57,555 nt of DNA from positions 1 through 57,555 of the forward strand of contig JBDRKN010000017.1 in the NCBI GenBank assembly GCA_043813955.1. The letters are read 5' to 3'. Position 1 is the stretch's first letter. Every line of letters begins with the position of its first letter. The stretch comes from JBDRKN01 sp043813955 (GTDB lineage: Bacteria; Patescibacteriota; Patescibacteriia; Patescibacteriales; Patescibacteriaceae). Made by a program: the position numbers and the translations under genes. This document shows positions 1 to 6,846 of this stretch, piece after piece. Under the pieces are notes generated by a model that saw only the letters and a program-made list of their open reading frames with translations, ran no database searches and was not told the origin of the DNA.

Positions 1-92
1 TTTTTGCCAAAGATAATTTTCTTCAAATACTTTCTGATTTTGGCCTCAGATGGTATTTGGTTGAGAAGAGCAATCATAGAACAAGAGCTTAA
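1..92 (+). CDS. Possible 3' end of a gene entering from upstream
   Basis: Two frames are open from the left edge. The frame beginning at base 3 ends at TAA 90-92 with a mixed hydrophobic/charged tail (...DFGLRWYLVEKSNHRTRA), which looks more protein-like than the other frame, ending at 97-99. No family can be named from about 30 residues. A perfect 9-bp inverted repeat (79-87 with 113-121, 25-nt loop) straddles the end and could be a weak transcription stop, although no T-run follows it. Confidence 0.25.
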   Translation, partial: FAKDNFLQILSDFGLRWYLVEKSNHRTRA

Positions 93-152
93 TTATTAAT
101 ACTATTATTTTACTCTTGTTCCATGTTGTATAGTATACCCATTTTATTTGCG

Positions 153-181
153 TTGACTTAAAAGGTAATTTATGTTATCCT
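153..181 (+). promoter_or_regulatory. Promoter of the LysM/M23 gene
   Basis: TTGACT (153-158), a 17-bp spacer and TATCCT (176-181), with an extended -10 TG at 173-174. Expected transcription start is near 188, leaving a leader of only about 10 nt before the ATG at 198 and no room for a Shine-Dalgarno site. Confidence 0.5.
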
Positions 182-197
182 TACCTTTATTAAAAAA

Positions 198-1538
198 ATG
201 CGAAAAATTATTAAAATCTTGGTTGAAGTATCGTTGTTTCTAGCCAAAACAATCATTTTTTTCAAAAAATTAATAGTCGGGTTTTTTAACATCATAATTA
301 AGAAACCTGCTTTTATTCTATTATATTCTCTTTATCATGGCTTGATTATTCCCATATATTGCTTGTACTTATTCATATCCAAAAAGCTTGGATTAAAAAA
401 ATCTAAAGACAGAAAAATATCTATTTTTCTGTCTAATAAAAGATTAATCTATATTATAATAGTTTTCTTGACTATTATTCTTGTTTTTAGCAATTTAACC
501 ACTACCAGAGACGCTATTGCTTCTGAAGAAGTAGTTGGAAAAACTATTTTAGGCAAATTAGTATCAGGAGAATTTACTCATTTAAATGAATTAATTGAAG
601 AATATCAGGGAGAGGGCATAATGCGCCCTGCCCAGACCAGGTATTTGGACAGATATGCGTATTTAGAGCCTCAGCGCAATATTGCGACCAATGTTAAGCT
701 TGATGTTTTAGATATTGAACCTGGGTCTATAGATATAACTGTGCCTATTAGCGAGGTGGGCATTGCAACTACCAAGACAGTCCAGCCCCGCACTAGTGTT
801 ATAGAATACGTGGTACAGTCTGGAGATACTGTTAGTACTATTGCCCAGTCTTTTGGCATTACTGTTAATACTATTTTATGGGAAAATAACTTAACTGCCT
901 ACAGCTATATTAAGCCAGGACAGAAGCTTGCTATCCTTCCTTCATCTGGAGTCAGGCATAAAGTTAAAAGCGGAGACAGCATTATTGCTTTAGCTCGGAA
1001 ATATGATATTGAGCAGGAAGAGATTATGAAAGCTAATGGAATTACCAATCCTAACCAGCTTAAGATCGGACATGACCTTATAATCCCGGGGGGAACCAAG
1101 CCTCGCGTAGTTGCGGCTTCTGTTAGAACACCTATATTTACCGGTTCTGAAGAATCAGCCAAGCCTGTCTATGGAAGCAAGATGAACTGGCCTACCCAGG
1201 GTCATAAAATCACCCAGTATTATTCATGGCGCCATAGCGGTTTGGATATTGCCAACAAAATTGGCACTCCTATTTATGCAGCTGATGCTGGCACTGTAGA
1301 GGTTGCTGTCTGGAACCGCCATGGCTACGGAAACAATATTGTTATAGACCACGGAGGAGGCAAAAAAACCAGATATGCTCATTTATCCAGCTTTGGAGTC
1401 AAGGTTGGCGATACTGTAGACAAAGGACAGTATATTGGAGGAATGGGAAGCACAGGCCTTTCTACAGGCTCTCACCTCCATTTTGAGGTCATTATTGACG
1501 GAAAGAAGTATAACCCTCTTAACTATATTGAATATTAG
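198..1538 (+). CDS. LysM-domain M23 peptidoglycan endopeptidase
   Basis: Predicted cell-wall hydrolase that binds glycan strands and cuts peptide cross-bridges. The 446-residue protein starts with a basic, hydrophobic region and has a clear membrane segment near residues 82-98, so the rest should lie outside the membrane. Two LysM repeats follow (about 203-247, 'VVQSGDTVSTIAQ', and 253-296, 'VKSGDSIIALAR'). The C-terminal third (about 330-440) is an M23 domain with both zinc motifs, HSGLD and HLHFE, so it should be catalytically active. It is transcribed alone from a near-leaderless promoter. Likely roles are cell separation or wall remodelling. Family call is very secure; the exact bond cut is not known from sequence. 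Confidence 0.93.
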   Translation: MRKIIKILVEVSLFLAKTIIFFKKLIVGFFNIIIKKPAFILLYSLYHGLIIPIYCLYLFISKKLGLKKSKDRKISIFLSNKRLIYIIIVFLTIILVFSNLTTTRDAIASEEVVGKTILGKLVSGEFTHLNELIEEYQGEGIMRPAQTRYLDRYAYLEPQRNIATNVKLDVLDIEPGSIDITVPISEVGIATTKTVQPRTSVIEYVVQSGDTVSTIAQSFGITVNTILWENNLTAYSYIKPGQKLAILPSSGVRHKVKSGDSIIALARKYDIEQEEIMKANGITNPNQLKIGHDLIIPGGTKPRVVAASVRTPIFTGSEESAKPVYGSKMNWPTQGHKITQYYSWRHSGLDIANKIGTPIYAADAGTVEVAVWNRHGYGNNIVIDHGGGKKTRYAHLSSFGVKVGDTVDKGQYIGGMGSTGLSTGSHLHFEVIIDGKKYNPLNYIEY

Positions 1539-1606
1539 GTTGAATAAAGTTTAAAAATTGGTTATTATGTAATAGCAGGTTGATTTTTTTTTTAAAATAT
1601 GTTACT

Positions 1607-1858
1607 ATGGGGCGAATTATTATTGGCAGTATTGTCTTTATAATCGGAGTCATCTTTATCTTAAAAACCGAATGGTTTTTAAGGAATTTTGGCCGTATTG
1701 GTTTTTTTGAAAGACGCTTTGGTGTTCAGGGAGGTTCTAGATTAGGATACAAATTAATTGGATTGATTATTATCTTCTTTGGAATACTCATCATAGTTGA
1801 TCTATTTGGAGGCTTTATGGGCGTAATCCTGTCTCCTCTCACTAAATACCAAGCATAA
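1607..1858 (+). CDS. Small two-helix membrane protein, hypothetical
   Basis: An 83-residue protein with two hydrophobic helices (roughly residues 3-20 and 48-70) joined by a basic, glycine-containing loop (FERRFGVQGGSRLGYK). I chose the ATG at 1607 rather than an in-frame TTG at 1580, because the upstream extension is poor and the residues after MGRII begin the first helix directly. It sits between the M23 hydrolase and tRNA-Ala. I recognise no named family; short membrane proteins of this look are common in CPR genomes. Confidence 0.7.
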   Translation: MGRIIIGSIVFIIGVIFILKTEWFLRNFGRIGFFERRFGVQGGSRLGYKLIGLIIIFFGILIIVDLFGGFMGVILSPLTKYQA

Positions 1859-1861
1859 TTT

Positions 1862-1935
1862 GGGCCCGTAGTTCAGTTGGCTAGAATGCCTGCTTTGCAT
1901 GCAGGAGGTCAGGAGTTCGAGTCTCCTCGGGTCCA
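1862..1935 (+). tRNA. tRNA-Ala (anticodon TGC)
   Basis: A full cloverleaf: acceptor GGGCCCG/CGGGTCC with the G3-U70 wobble that identifies alanine tRNAs, anticodon stem CCTGC/GCAGG around loop TTTGCAT (anticodon TGC), and a T-arm with TTCGAGT. Discriminator A is at 1935. CCA is not encoded (ACA follows), so it must be added after transcription. Confidence 0.97.
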
Positions 1936-1964
1936 CATAAAGCAACTTTAATATACGTTAATTT

Positions 1965-2543
1965 ATGCCATTAAACACACTTACCATTATCTCAATATTA
2001 GCCTTGTTAATGTCAGGGTTTATTTTTATCAAAGATTATCTTTTATCTGCAAAAGTTCAAGTATTTTTCGGAGATAGTATACAAATTTCTTGTAGGGAAG
2101 GGGGCGTGGAAAATGAAAAAAAACTTATATTAAATTGTAATTTTACTAACATAAGGAATCATCTGGGAGTTATTAATGGGTCAAAGCTACAACTTTTATT
2201 TCCAAATGGGAACATGCACGAATTTAATTGGAAGATTTTTTGCCGTTGGGAAAGATTGAATGCAACTCATGATGGATTGCCTAGATCGGTTCCAGTATTA
2301 GCAAAAAGTAGTATTTTCCAGATAATAATTTTTGTTTCCGAAGAAAATTTTTCTTGGGTGAAAGGTAAATATAAACTTTCTTTCCGTGGTTGGTATAATA
2401 AGGAACCATATAAAAATGATAGTAATATAAATAAAACAATATATTTTTCTTTAGATGAGCAGAACGCAAGTGAAATTAATAAATTTTTAACAACAGGAGA
2501 AGGAAATATAGAAACAAGATCCATCAGGATTTTTAATTCTTAA
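1965..2543 (+). CDS. Membrane-anchored hypothetical protein
   Basis: A 192-residue protein with one N-terminal hydrophobic segment (about residues 5-27, TIISILALLMSGFIFIKDYLL) followed by a polar domain rich in alternating hydrophobic residues, consistent with a beta-rich domain on the outer face. No catalytic motif or named family is recognisable. No SD precedes the ATG. Its 3' end abuts the GC-rich RNA candidate, and there is no terminator between them, so the two may share a transcript. Confidence 0.65.
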   Translation: MPLNTLTIISILALLMSGFIFIKDYLLSAKVQVFFGDSIQISCREGGVENEKKLILNCNFTNIRNHLGVINGSKLQLLFPNGNMHEFNWKIFCRWERLNATHDGLPRSVPVLAKSSIFQIIIFVSEENFSWVKGKYKLSFRGWYNKEPYKNDSNINKTIYFSLDEQNASEINKFLTTGEGNIETRSIRIFNS

Positions 2544-2550
2544 TGCAGGC

Positions 2551-2897
2551 GGTCAAAATTTCTACAATCTGACCATCCCCAAGCACCACTTGAAAGCGTG
2601 CTTCCATAGCGCGCTCCGGGCGGGAGCGACTCAGGCAGTTTAGCTCAAGGCTAAATACCCCAAAACTGATAAATTTTTCCCATTCCTTAATTAAAAAATG
2701 CCTGCCTGAAATTAAATAAAAATGAGCAGGGCAAAAATTTATTAGTTTTGTAGCCCGCATCGCAATGCGGACTGCCTGAGGAGCGGGGTGGGCCAACTGC
2801 GAGAGTAGCTATGCTTCATCCGTGTTAGTCGCGAAATAGGTTCGGACTTCATTGAACACGGACCACAGGGGAAACACTGTTAATGCGGTGTTTTTTT
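2551..2897 (+). ncRNA. Candidate large structured RNA, unassigned
   Basis: This stretch (about 350 nt) has no convincing ORF, is far more GC-rich than its surroundings in its helices, and holds many perfect or near-perfect stems: 2551-2555/2570-2574; 2581-2586/2598-2603; 2612-2617/2623-2628; 2630-2638/2772-2780 (9 bp, closing a junction); inside it 2639-2644/2650-2655, 2661-2681/2730-2750 (20 pairs around one mismatch, one G-U) and 2755-2760/2765-2770 (CGCA loop); then 2820-2826/2855-2861 and the terminator. CCCC 2577-2580 can pair GGGG 2785-2788. G-U pairs occur only when read on the plus strand. I do not recognise tmRNA, 6S, SRP or RNase P signatures. The 5' end is approximate and no clear promoter is visible. 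Confidence 0.6.
2872..2897 (+). terminator. Intrinsic terminator of the RNA candidate
   Basis: AAACACTG (2872-2879), loop TTAATG, CGGTGTTT (2886-2893), with the T-run continuing to 2897 and further T-rich sequence beyond. The stem contains one T-G wobble in the plus-strand reading, supporting plus-strand transcription. Confidence 0.85.
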
Positions 2898-2906
2898 CTT
2901 TTTTCT

Positions 2907-2935
2907 TTGACCAAAGAATTCTTATAATATATAAT
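2907..2935 (+). promoter_or_regulatory. Promoter of the RM operon
   Basis: TTGACC (2907-2912), exactly 17 bp, then a perfect TATAAT (2930-2935). Expected start is near 2942, 17 nt before the methyltransferase ATG. It begins just after the upstream terminator, so the RM genes have their own promoter. Confidence 0.8.
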
Positions 2936-2958
2936 AAATTCTATAAGAACAAATATTT

Positions 2959-4236
2959 ATGGACACAAAGCATAAAATCATAATATCAGATTCTAGGGAT
3001 ATGTCGGAATTAGAAGATAATTCTGTAAATCTTGTTATAACCTCACCACCATACTGGCAATTAAAAGACTATGGTAACCCAAATCAAATTGGGTTTAATG
3101 ACAGCTACGAGGATTATATAAATAATTTGAATTTAGTCTGGAATGAATGTTTTAGAGTTTTAGAAGATGGTTGTAGGTTGTGTGTGAATATAGGTGATCA
3201 ATTTGCTCGTTCTGTTTATTATGGAAGATATAAAATTATTCCTATAAGAACTGAAATAATCAAATTTTGTGAGCATATTGGCTTTGATTATATGGGTGCT
3301 ATAATTTGGCAAAAAACTACAACTATGAATACATCAGGTGGCGCTAGTGTAATGGGGAGTTTTCCATGTCCGAGAAATGGAATTATAAAATTAGATTATG
3401 AATTTATATTAATTTTTAAAAAATCAGGAATAGCCAAGAAAGTTTCAAGAGAAATAAAAGAAAAATCAAAAATGACACAAGATGAATGGAATAAGTATTT
3501 TGTGGGTCATTGGAATTTCAATGGAGTAAGGCAAGATAAACATTTAGCAATGTTCCCAGAAGAGTTGCCGGCAAGATTGATAAAAATGTTTAGTTTTGTT
3601 GGTGATACAGTTCTTGATCCATTTTTAGGAAGCGGGACAACTTCTCTTGCTTCTGGTAATTTAGATAGAAATTCCGTTGGTTATGAGATCAATGAAGATT
3701 TTTTAGAAGTAATTAAAGAAAAAGTTTTAGGGCTAAGAAATTTATTAAAAAAAGGTGAAATTGAAATTATTAAAAGAAAAAAATATAAGGTAGATTATAA
3801 AAATGATATAGATAAGTTGCCGTATATCTTTAAAGACCCAATTAAATTTGATAAAAAAATTGATCCAAGAAAAATTAATTTCGGCTCAAAGATAGATAAA
3901 ACAGAAAATCAAAAAGAGGAGTTGTTTTCTGTTAAAAAAATTATTACACCGGAAAAGATGTTGCTAAATAATGATTTAATTATAAAATTAATAGGGGTAA
4001 AGACTGATAATAATAAAAAAGATCAAGCCTTGGAATTTTTAAATAATAAATTAAGAAATCAAAGAGTTTTTATTAAATTTGATTCTTTAAAATATGATAA
4101 AGAAAATAACCTTTTGTGTTATTTGTATTTAAAAAATAAAACATTTATTAATGCTCATTTAATAAAAAGTAATTTAGTTAATGTTGATGAAAACTTTGAT
4201 TATAAATATAAACCAAAATTTTTAAATTTAATTTAA
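2959..4236 (+). CDS. DNA methyltransferase with C-terminal SNase-like domain
   Basis: Modification enzyme of a type II RM pair; transfers a methyl group from S-adenosylmethionine to a base amino group. Motif IV TSPPYW is at residues 28-33 and motif I DPFLGSGTT at 220-228; this order (IV before I) marks the beta class, and SPPY suggests N4-cytosine methylation. Residues about 333-425 are extra: IIKLIGV..., A(L)EFLNNKL, then LLCYLYLKNKTFINAHLI, which matches the staphylococcal-nuclease/OB fold (compare LAYIYADGKMVNEALV), but the position of catalytic Arg87 carries Asn, so the tail is probably a non-catalytic nucleic-acid-binding module. The neighbour 4244-4873 is the cognate endonuclease. Methyltransferase call is firm; the tail assignment is by pattern only. 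Confidence 0.88.
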   Translation: MDTKHKIIISDSRDMSELEDNSVNLVITSPPYWQLKDYGNPNQIGFNDSYEDYINNLNLVWNECFRVLEDGCRLCVNIGDQFARSVYYGRYKIIPIRTEIIKFCEHIGFDYMGAIIWQKTTTMNTSGGASVMGSFPCPRNGIIKLDYEFILIFKKSGIAKKVSREIKEKSKMTQDEWNKYFVGHWNFNGVRQDKHLAMFPEELPARLIKMFSFVGDTVLDPFLGSGTTSLASGNLDRNSVGYEINEDFLEVIKEKVLGLRNLLKKGEIEIIKRKKYKVDYKNDIDKLPYIFKDPIKFDKKIDPRKINFGSKIDKTENQKEELFSVKKIITPEKMLLNNDLIIKLIGVKTDNNKKDQALEFLNNKLRNQRVFIKFDSLKYDKENNLLCYLYLKNKTFINAHLIKSNLVNVDENFDYKYKPKFLNLI

Positions 4237-4243
4237 TAAAACT

Positions 4244-4873
4244 ATGCCAAAAGAATGGATACTAAATCAAGCAAATATGAGGTGGGGCTTGACCAGAAAG
4301 ACCAAAGTTGGTCCGGTTTCTGAATTAATAAGAAAGTGTTCACCTAAATCCTTGGAAGAGTGGGAAATGTATTATTTTAAAAATGCTTATCCCAAGGAGC
4401 ATTTAGAAGAGCTTGGGAGAAGGCTTTATATAAAAATAACTGAAGTATGTCAGGCAGAGATTGAAACAGTAACAGAAAATGACTGCATGGATTTTATTAC
4501 TAATTTAGTAATTAACCGAACTTTTGATGGTTACCAGTCTGAAATTCAAACTATTTATGGACAACTACAGCAAATTTTAGAAGTAAAAATTGAATCTGCT
4601 TCAGATGAATGGGATAGAAAATATAATGTGGATTTTTTTATCAAAATAAACAATAAATACATTGGGCTTCAGATTAAACCAGCAGGATATGCTTATATCC
4701 CTCAAATAGTTAACGAGTTAAAATTCCAAAAAGAAACTCATAAAAAATTTACTGATAAATATGGTGGAAAAGTTTTTTATGTTATTTCAGTTAAAGATGA
4801 GAAAAAGAAGATAATTCAAAATCTGGAAATTATAAAAGAGATAAAAGATGAAATAAGAAGACTGAAAAAATAA
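4244..4873 (+). CDS. MjaI-like type II restriction endonuclease
   Basis: Cuts unmethylated DNA at the site protected by the preceding methyltransferase, 7 bp upstream in the same operon. The 209-residue sequence matches my memory of the MjaI family (RE_MjaI): ILNQA..RWGL, GPVSELIRKC.PKSLEEWE, INRTFDGY, and NVDFFIKINNKYIGLQIKP. The last contains a PD-(D/E)xK-type core with Asp130, Gln143 and Lys145. MjaI recognises CTAG, so CTAG is the predicted target, but specificity is inferred from family membership. Full length for the family, no visible damage. Confidence 0.82.
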   Translation: MPKEWILNQANMRWGLTRKTKVGPVSELIRKCSPKSLEEWEMYYFKNAYPKEHLEELGRRLYIKITEVCQAEIETVTENDCMDFITNLVINRTFDGYQSEIQTIYGQLQQILEVKIESASDEWDRKYNVDFFIKINNKYIGLQIKPAGYAYIPQIVNELKFQKETHKKFTDKYGGKVFYVISVKDEKKKIIQNLEIIKEIKDEIRRLKK

Positions 4874-4944
4874 TAAAGTCTGTTTTATAAGAAGATGGCG
4901 CTTCTCAGCACCTTTCCCTCTATCTTCCCCCGCCTCCCGCCCCA

Positions 4945-4970
4945 ACACCTCTCAGAAACACCTCTCAGAA
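4945..4970 (+). repeat. 13-bp tandem repeat upstream of the prenyl synthase promoter
   Basis: Two exact copies of ACACCTCTCAGAA lie head to tail, ending 3 bp before the TTGACA at 4974. The position fits an activator or repressor site, but there is no direct evidence for binding. Confidence 0.6.
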
Positions 4971-4973
4971 ACG

Positions 4974-5002
4974 TTGACAAATCTAGCAAATTAGCGCATG
5001 AT
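4974..5002 (+). promoter_or_regulatory. Promoter of the squalene/phytoene-synthase-like gene
   Basis: Perfect TTGACA (4974-4979), 17 bp, then CATGAT (4997-5002, four of six consensus bases). The leader to the ATG at 5056 is about 47 nt and carries a strong SD, AAAGGAGG, unlike most genes here. Confidence 0.55.
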
Positions 5003-5055
5003 TTATTCTTAGTTATAAGTACATTTCAGAATTTAAAACAAAAAGGAGGAAAAAA

Positions 5056-6006
5056 ATGAACTTTCAAAGGATGCAATCAATGTCTCGTTGGAAGCTCAAC
5101 GTTTTTGCGTTATTTTTACTGTTTGACACATTTGCTCGCTCTGCATGGCGCAGAAAGGATAAAGGATTGCGTGGTTTAGTGTGCTACCCGTGGTTTCTAT
5201 TCCAGTATTTTATCCAGATGCTGATTGGTTTTTTTCTACTAACCTGGCGGGTAACAATTATACTTTCGTTCTACGCCTGGTTTCGGAGGATTGATGATGT
5301 GATGGATGAGGATGCCGATCCGCCGCGAGGATACACACGAAAGTCATATCTCGCCCAGAAACAAAAAGTGATCGCGTCACTTCCTAATCTCGACAACTGT
5401 TCGTCCTCGTTGCTGACAGAGGATCTATTACTTGTCTTTCTGCTTCGAGAATCAGATTACTATAAAATAAACATAGTAAAAGAAATCACCGATCTTTGGA
5501 CAGTAATGTGCTGGGATAATGAGCGACAAAAAAACGTAACTATAGCCACCAGAGAAGAGATGTTTTATTACGCTAGATCTCAAGATAATTTAATTCTTGG
5601 TATTTGCGTCAAGGTCTTTGGCGGAGACGCACAACGTTTCCATGAGCTTTCCAGTTTTTCCACTGGCATTTTCACAAGAATCGACTGGCTCTCTGATCTT
5701 GATAATGATTTACGGAAAGGAATTGTAAATATTCCGCTAGAAGTTTTTGAGGAGCATAGCTTGAAGTTATCACAACTTCTTGCTTGCAAATCGTGGGAAG
5801 AGCTTTGGATCGTGCCTGGATTTTCATCTTGGTACACAGAAGAAATTGGAATGCTCGGCAAGCTATGGGTGAATATGCGAACAGAGCTTGGTCAAAACTT
5901 TGGCGGTATATTCTCTTCTCGATTTTTGACTTTTGTTTTTCAAAAGTTGGTGGTCAAGGAGTTTGAACGCGCTTTTAAGAAATCGTTCTCTCGAATTTTC
6001 ATTTAA
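5056..6006 (+). CDS. Squalene/phytoene synthase-like prenyl transferase
   Basis: Probable head-to-head condensing prenyl-diphosphate synthase or a relative. Two Asp-rich metal/diphosphate motifs are present in the right order: WFRRIDDVMDED (about residues 74-85) and TRIDWLSDLDNDLRKG (about 207-222), followed by VNIPLEVF, which corresponds to the 'GRiYLPlE' block of the family. Hydrophobic segments near 15-25 and 50-72 may hold it at the membrane. The 316-residue length is normal. It is a single-gene unit with its own promoter, strong SD (AAAAAGGAGG) and terminator, and visibly higher GC and CpG use than its neighbours, which suggests acquisition by transfer. No other isoprenoid gene is in the window, so the substrate is unknown. 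Confidence 0.8.
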   Translation: MNFQRMQSMSRWKLNVFALFLLFDTFARSAWRRKDKGLRGLVCYPWFLFQYFIQMLIGFFLLTWRVTIILSFYAWFRRIDDVMDEDADPPRGYTRKSYLAQKQKVIASLPNLDNCSSSLLTEDLLLVFLLRESDYYKINIVKEITDLWTVMCWDNERQKNVTIATREEMFYYARSQDNLILGICVKVFGGDAQRFHELSSFSTGIFTRIDWLSDLDNDLRKGIVNIPLEVFEEHSLKLSQLLACKSWEELWIVPGFSSWYTEEIGMLGKLWVNMRTELGQNFGGIFSSRFLTFVFQKLVVKEFERAFKKSFSRIFI

Positions 6007-6039
6007 GGTCTGACGCCAACTTTGTGTTAGACCTTTTTT
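6007..6039 (+). terminator. Terminator after the prenyl synthase gene
   Basis: GGTCTGAC (6007-6014) pairs with GTTAGACC (6026-6033) including one G-T wobble, followed by six T. It starts immediately after the TAA stop. Confidence 0.85.
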
Positions 6040-6162
6040 ATTCCATCTTATTTGAATCATATTTTTTATAATTAATAACGTATGTGCTTGTTCATCGCTT
6101 TTTCGGCAATATTCCCCCATTGCTATAAACACCCCTCAGGCATTGAGTCTGTTTGTTATTTC

Positions 6163-6171
6163 TGATATAAT
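6163..6171 (+). promoter_or_regulatory. Extended -10 promoter
   Basis: TGATATAAT, a TGn extension plus perfect TATAAT (6166-6171), 27 bp before the ATG at 6199. No clear -35 box is needed for this class. Confidence 0.5.
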
Positions 6172-6198
6172 TAAGATATAATTCTTAATTTTAAACTT

Positions 6199-6489
6199 AT
6201 GTCATGGGAAATATTAGTATCCGGCTTTGCCGGAGGAATGGTCCGCGGCTTAGTCGGCTTTATTAAGTATCAGTATTCGTATAAGAATGTTGGCTTTAAA
6301 TTGCCATATTTTCTTGTAATGATGTTTTTGTCAGGAATTGTAGGATTGTTAAGCGCAGGAGCTTTTAGCTTAGGCCCATTTTATTCTTTCATCATAGGTT
6401 ATGCAGGAGGTGACTTTATAGAAAACGTATACAAGATTATTGTAAAAAAACCTTCTTTATATAATTTGTCTGATTTAATTAAAAAATAG
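6199..6489 (+). CDS. Small glycine-rich membrane protein, hypothetical
   Basis: A 96-residue protein with an amphipathic start (GFAGGMVRGLVGFIKYQYSY) and two hydrophobic helices (about 34-56 and 58-78, the latter ending FIIGYAGGDFIE). No family name can be given. It is 3 bp from the next small ORF and shares its promoter and terminator, so the two form a two-gene unit. Confidence 0.65.
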   Translation: MSWEILVSGFAGGMVRGLVGFIKYQYSYKNVGFKLPYFLVMMFLSGIVGLLSAGAFSLGPFYSFIIGYAGGDFIENVYKIIVKKPSLYNLSDLIKK

Positions 6490-6492
6490 ATT

Positions 6493-6657
6493 ATGCCAAA
6501 AGCTTTAAAAATTATTTTAACCATTATTATAGTATTAGCTTTAGCCATGCTGGCTATAAAAGGGTTGTCTAATGAAGATGACTGGATTTGCGTAGATAAA
6601 GAATGGGTAAAGCATGGAAATCCTAATGCGCCAATGCCTATTATAGAGTGTAAATAA
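6493..6657 (+). CDS. Small anchored protein with 'W-x-C ... KHGNP' motif
   Basis: A 54-residue protein: a hydrophobic N-terminal helix (residues about 6-23) and then DDWICVDKEWVKHGNPNAPMPIIEC. The pattern W-x-C-x(3)-E/Q-W-x-K-H-G-N-P ... P ... C is one I recall in many short CPR exported proteins; the two Cys could form a disulfide outside the cell. Function is unknown. It directly follows the 6199 gene and is itself followed by a strong terminator. Confidence 0.75.
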   Translation: MPKALKIILTIIIVLALAMLAIKGLSNEDDWICVDKEWVKHGNPNAPMPIIECK

Positions 6658-6671
6658 TATTTAGGAAATAA

Positions 6672-6706
6672 AAAAAGAGGCTCGACAGAATGTCGAGCCT
6701 CTTTTT
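6672..6706 (+). terminator. Strong intrinsic terminator
   Basis: A 16-bp perfect stem, 6672-6687 with 6691-6706, core GAGGCTCGACA/TGTCGAGCCTC, three-base loop GAA, flanked by A-run and T-run. It can stop transcription in both directions. Confidence 0.93.
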
Positions 6707-6787
6707 CCCGGCAGATGATCATATTATTTTTTTCCGCTGTTTTTCCTGCACATTCATCATATTTGCCTTCTTAGCTATTGCATTATT

Positions 6788-6834
6788 TATAATTCTATGA
6801 TATTATAATTCTATACGTTCCTAAAAAGCGGAAC
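6788..6834 (+). promoter_or_regulatory. Repeat-rich control region of abiEi-abiEii
   Basis: Two exact copies of TATAATTCTAT (6788-6798 and 6804-6814, 16 bp apart) each contain a TATAAT box, and are followed by the inverted repeat GTTCC (6817-6821)/GGAAC (6830-6834). Known AbiEi antitoxins repress their own promoter by binding inverted repeats, so this arrangement is a plausible operator. Confidence 0.5.
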
Positions 6835-6846
6835 AAAAAGAAATAT

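Noticed and set aside
2533..2796. 87-aa minus-strand frame (MAHPAPQAVRIAMRATKL...) across the RNA candidate
   Set aside because: It runs through the stems of the structured region, has a biased composition, no partner start signals, and the base-pair asymmetry supports a plus-strand RNA.
2784..2803. T-box-like GGGTGG...TGCG stretch
   Set aside because: Only loosely like the T-box consensus, the antiterminator pairing is absent, and the following gene is a DNA methyltransferase, not an amino-acid gene.
2551..2897. tmRNA identity for the structured RNA
   Set aside because: Size is right, but there is no tRNA-like end pair, no TTCRA T-loop, no CCA-type 3' end, and no recognisable tag ending in an Ala-Ala type peptide.
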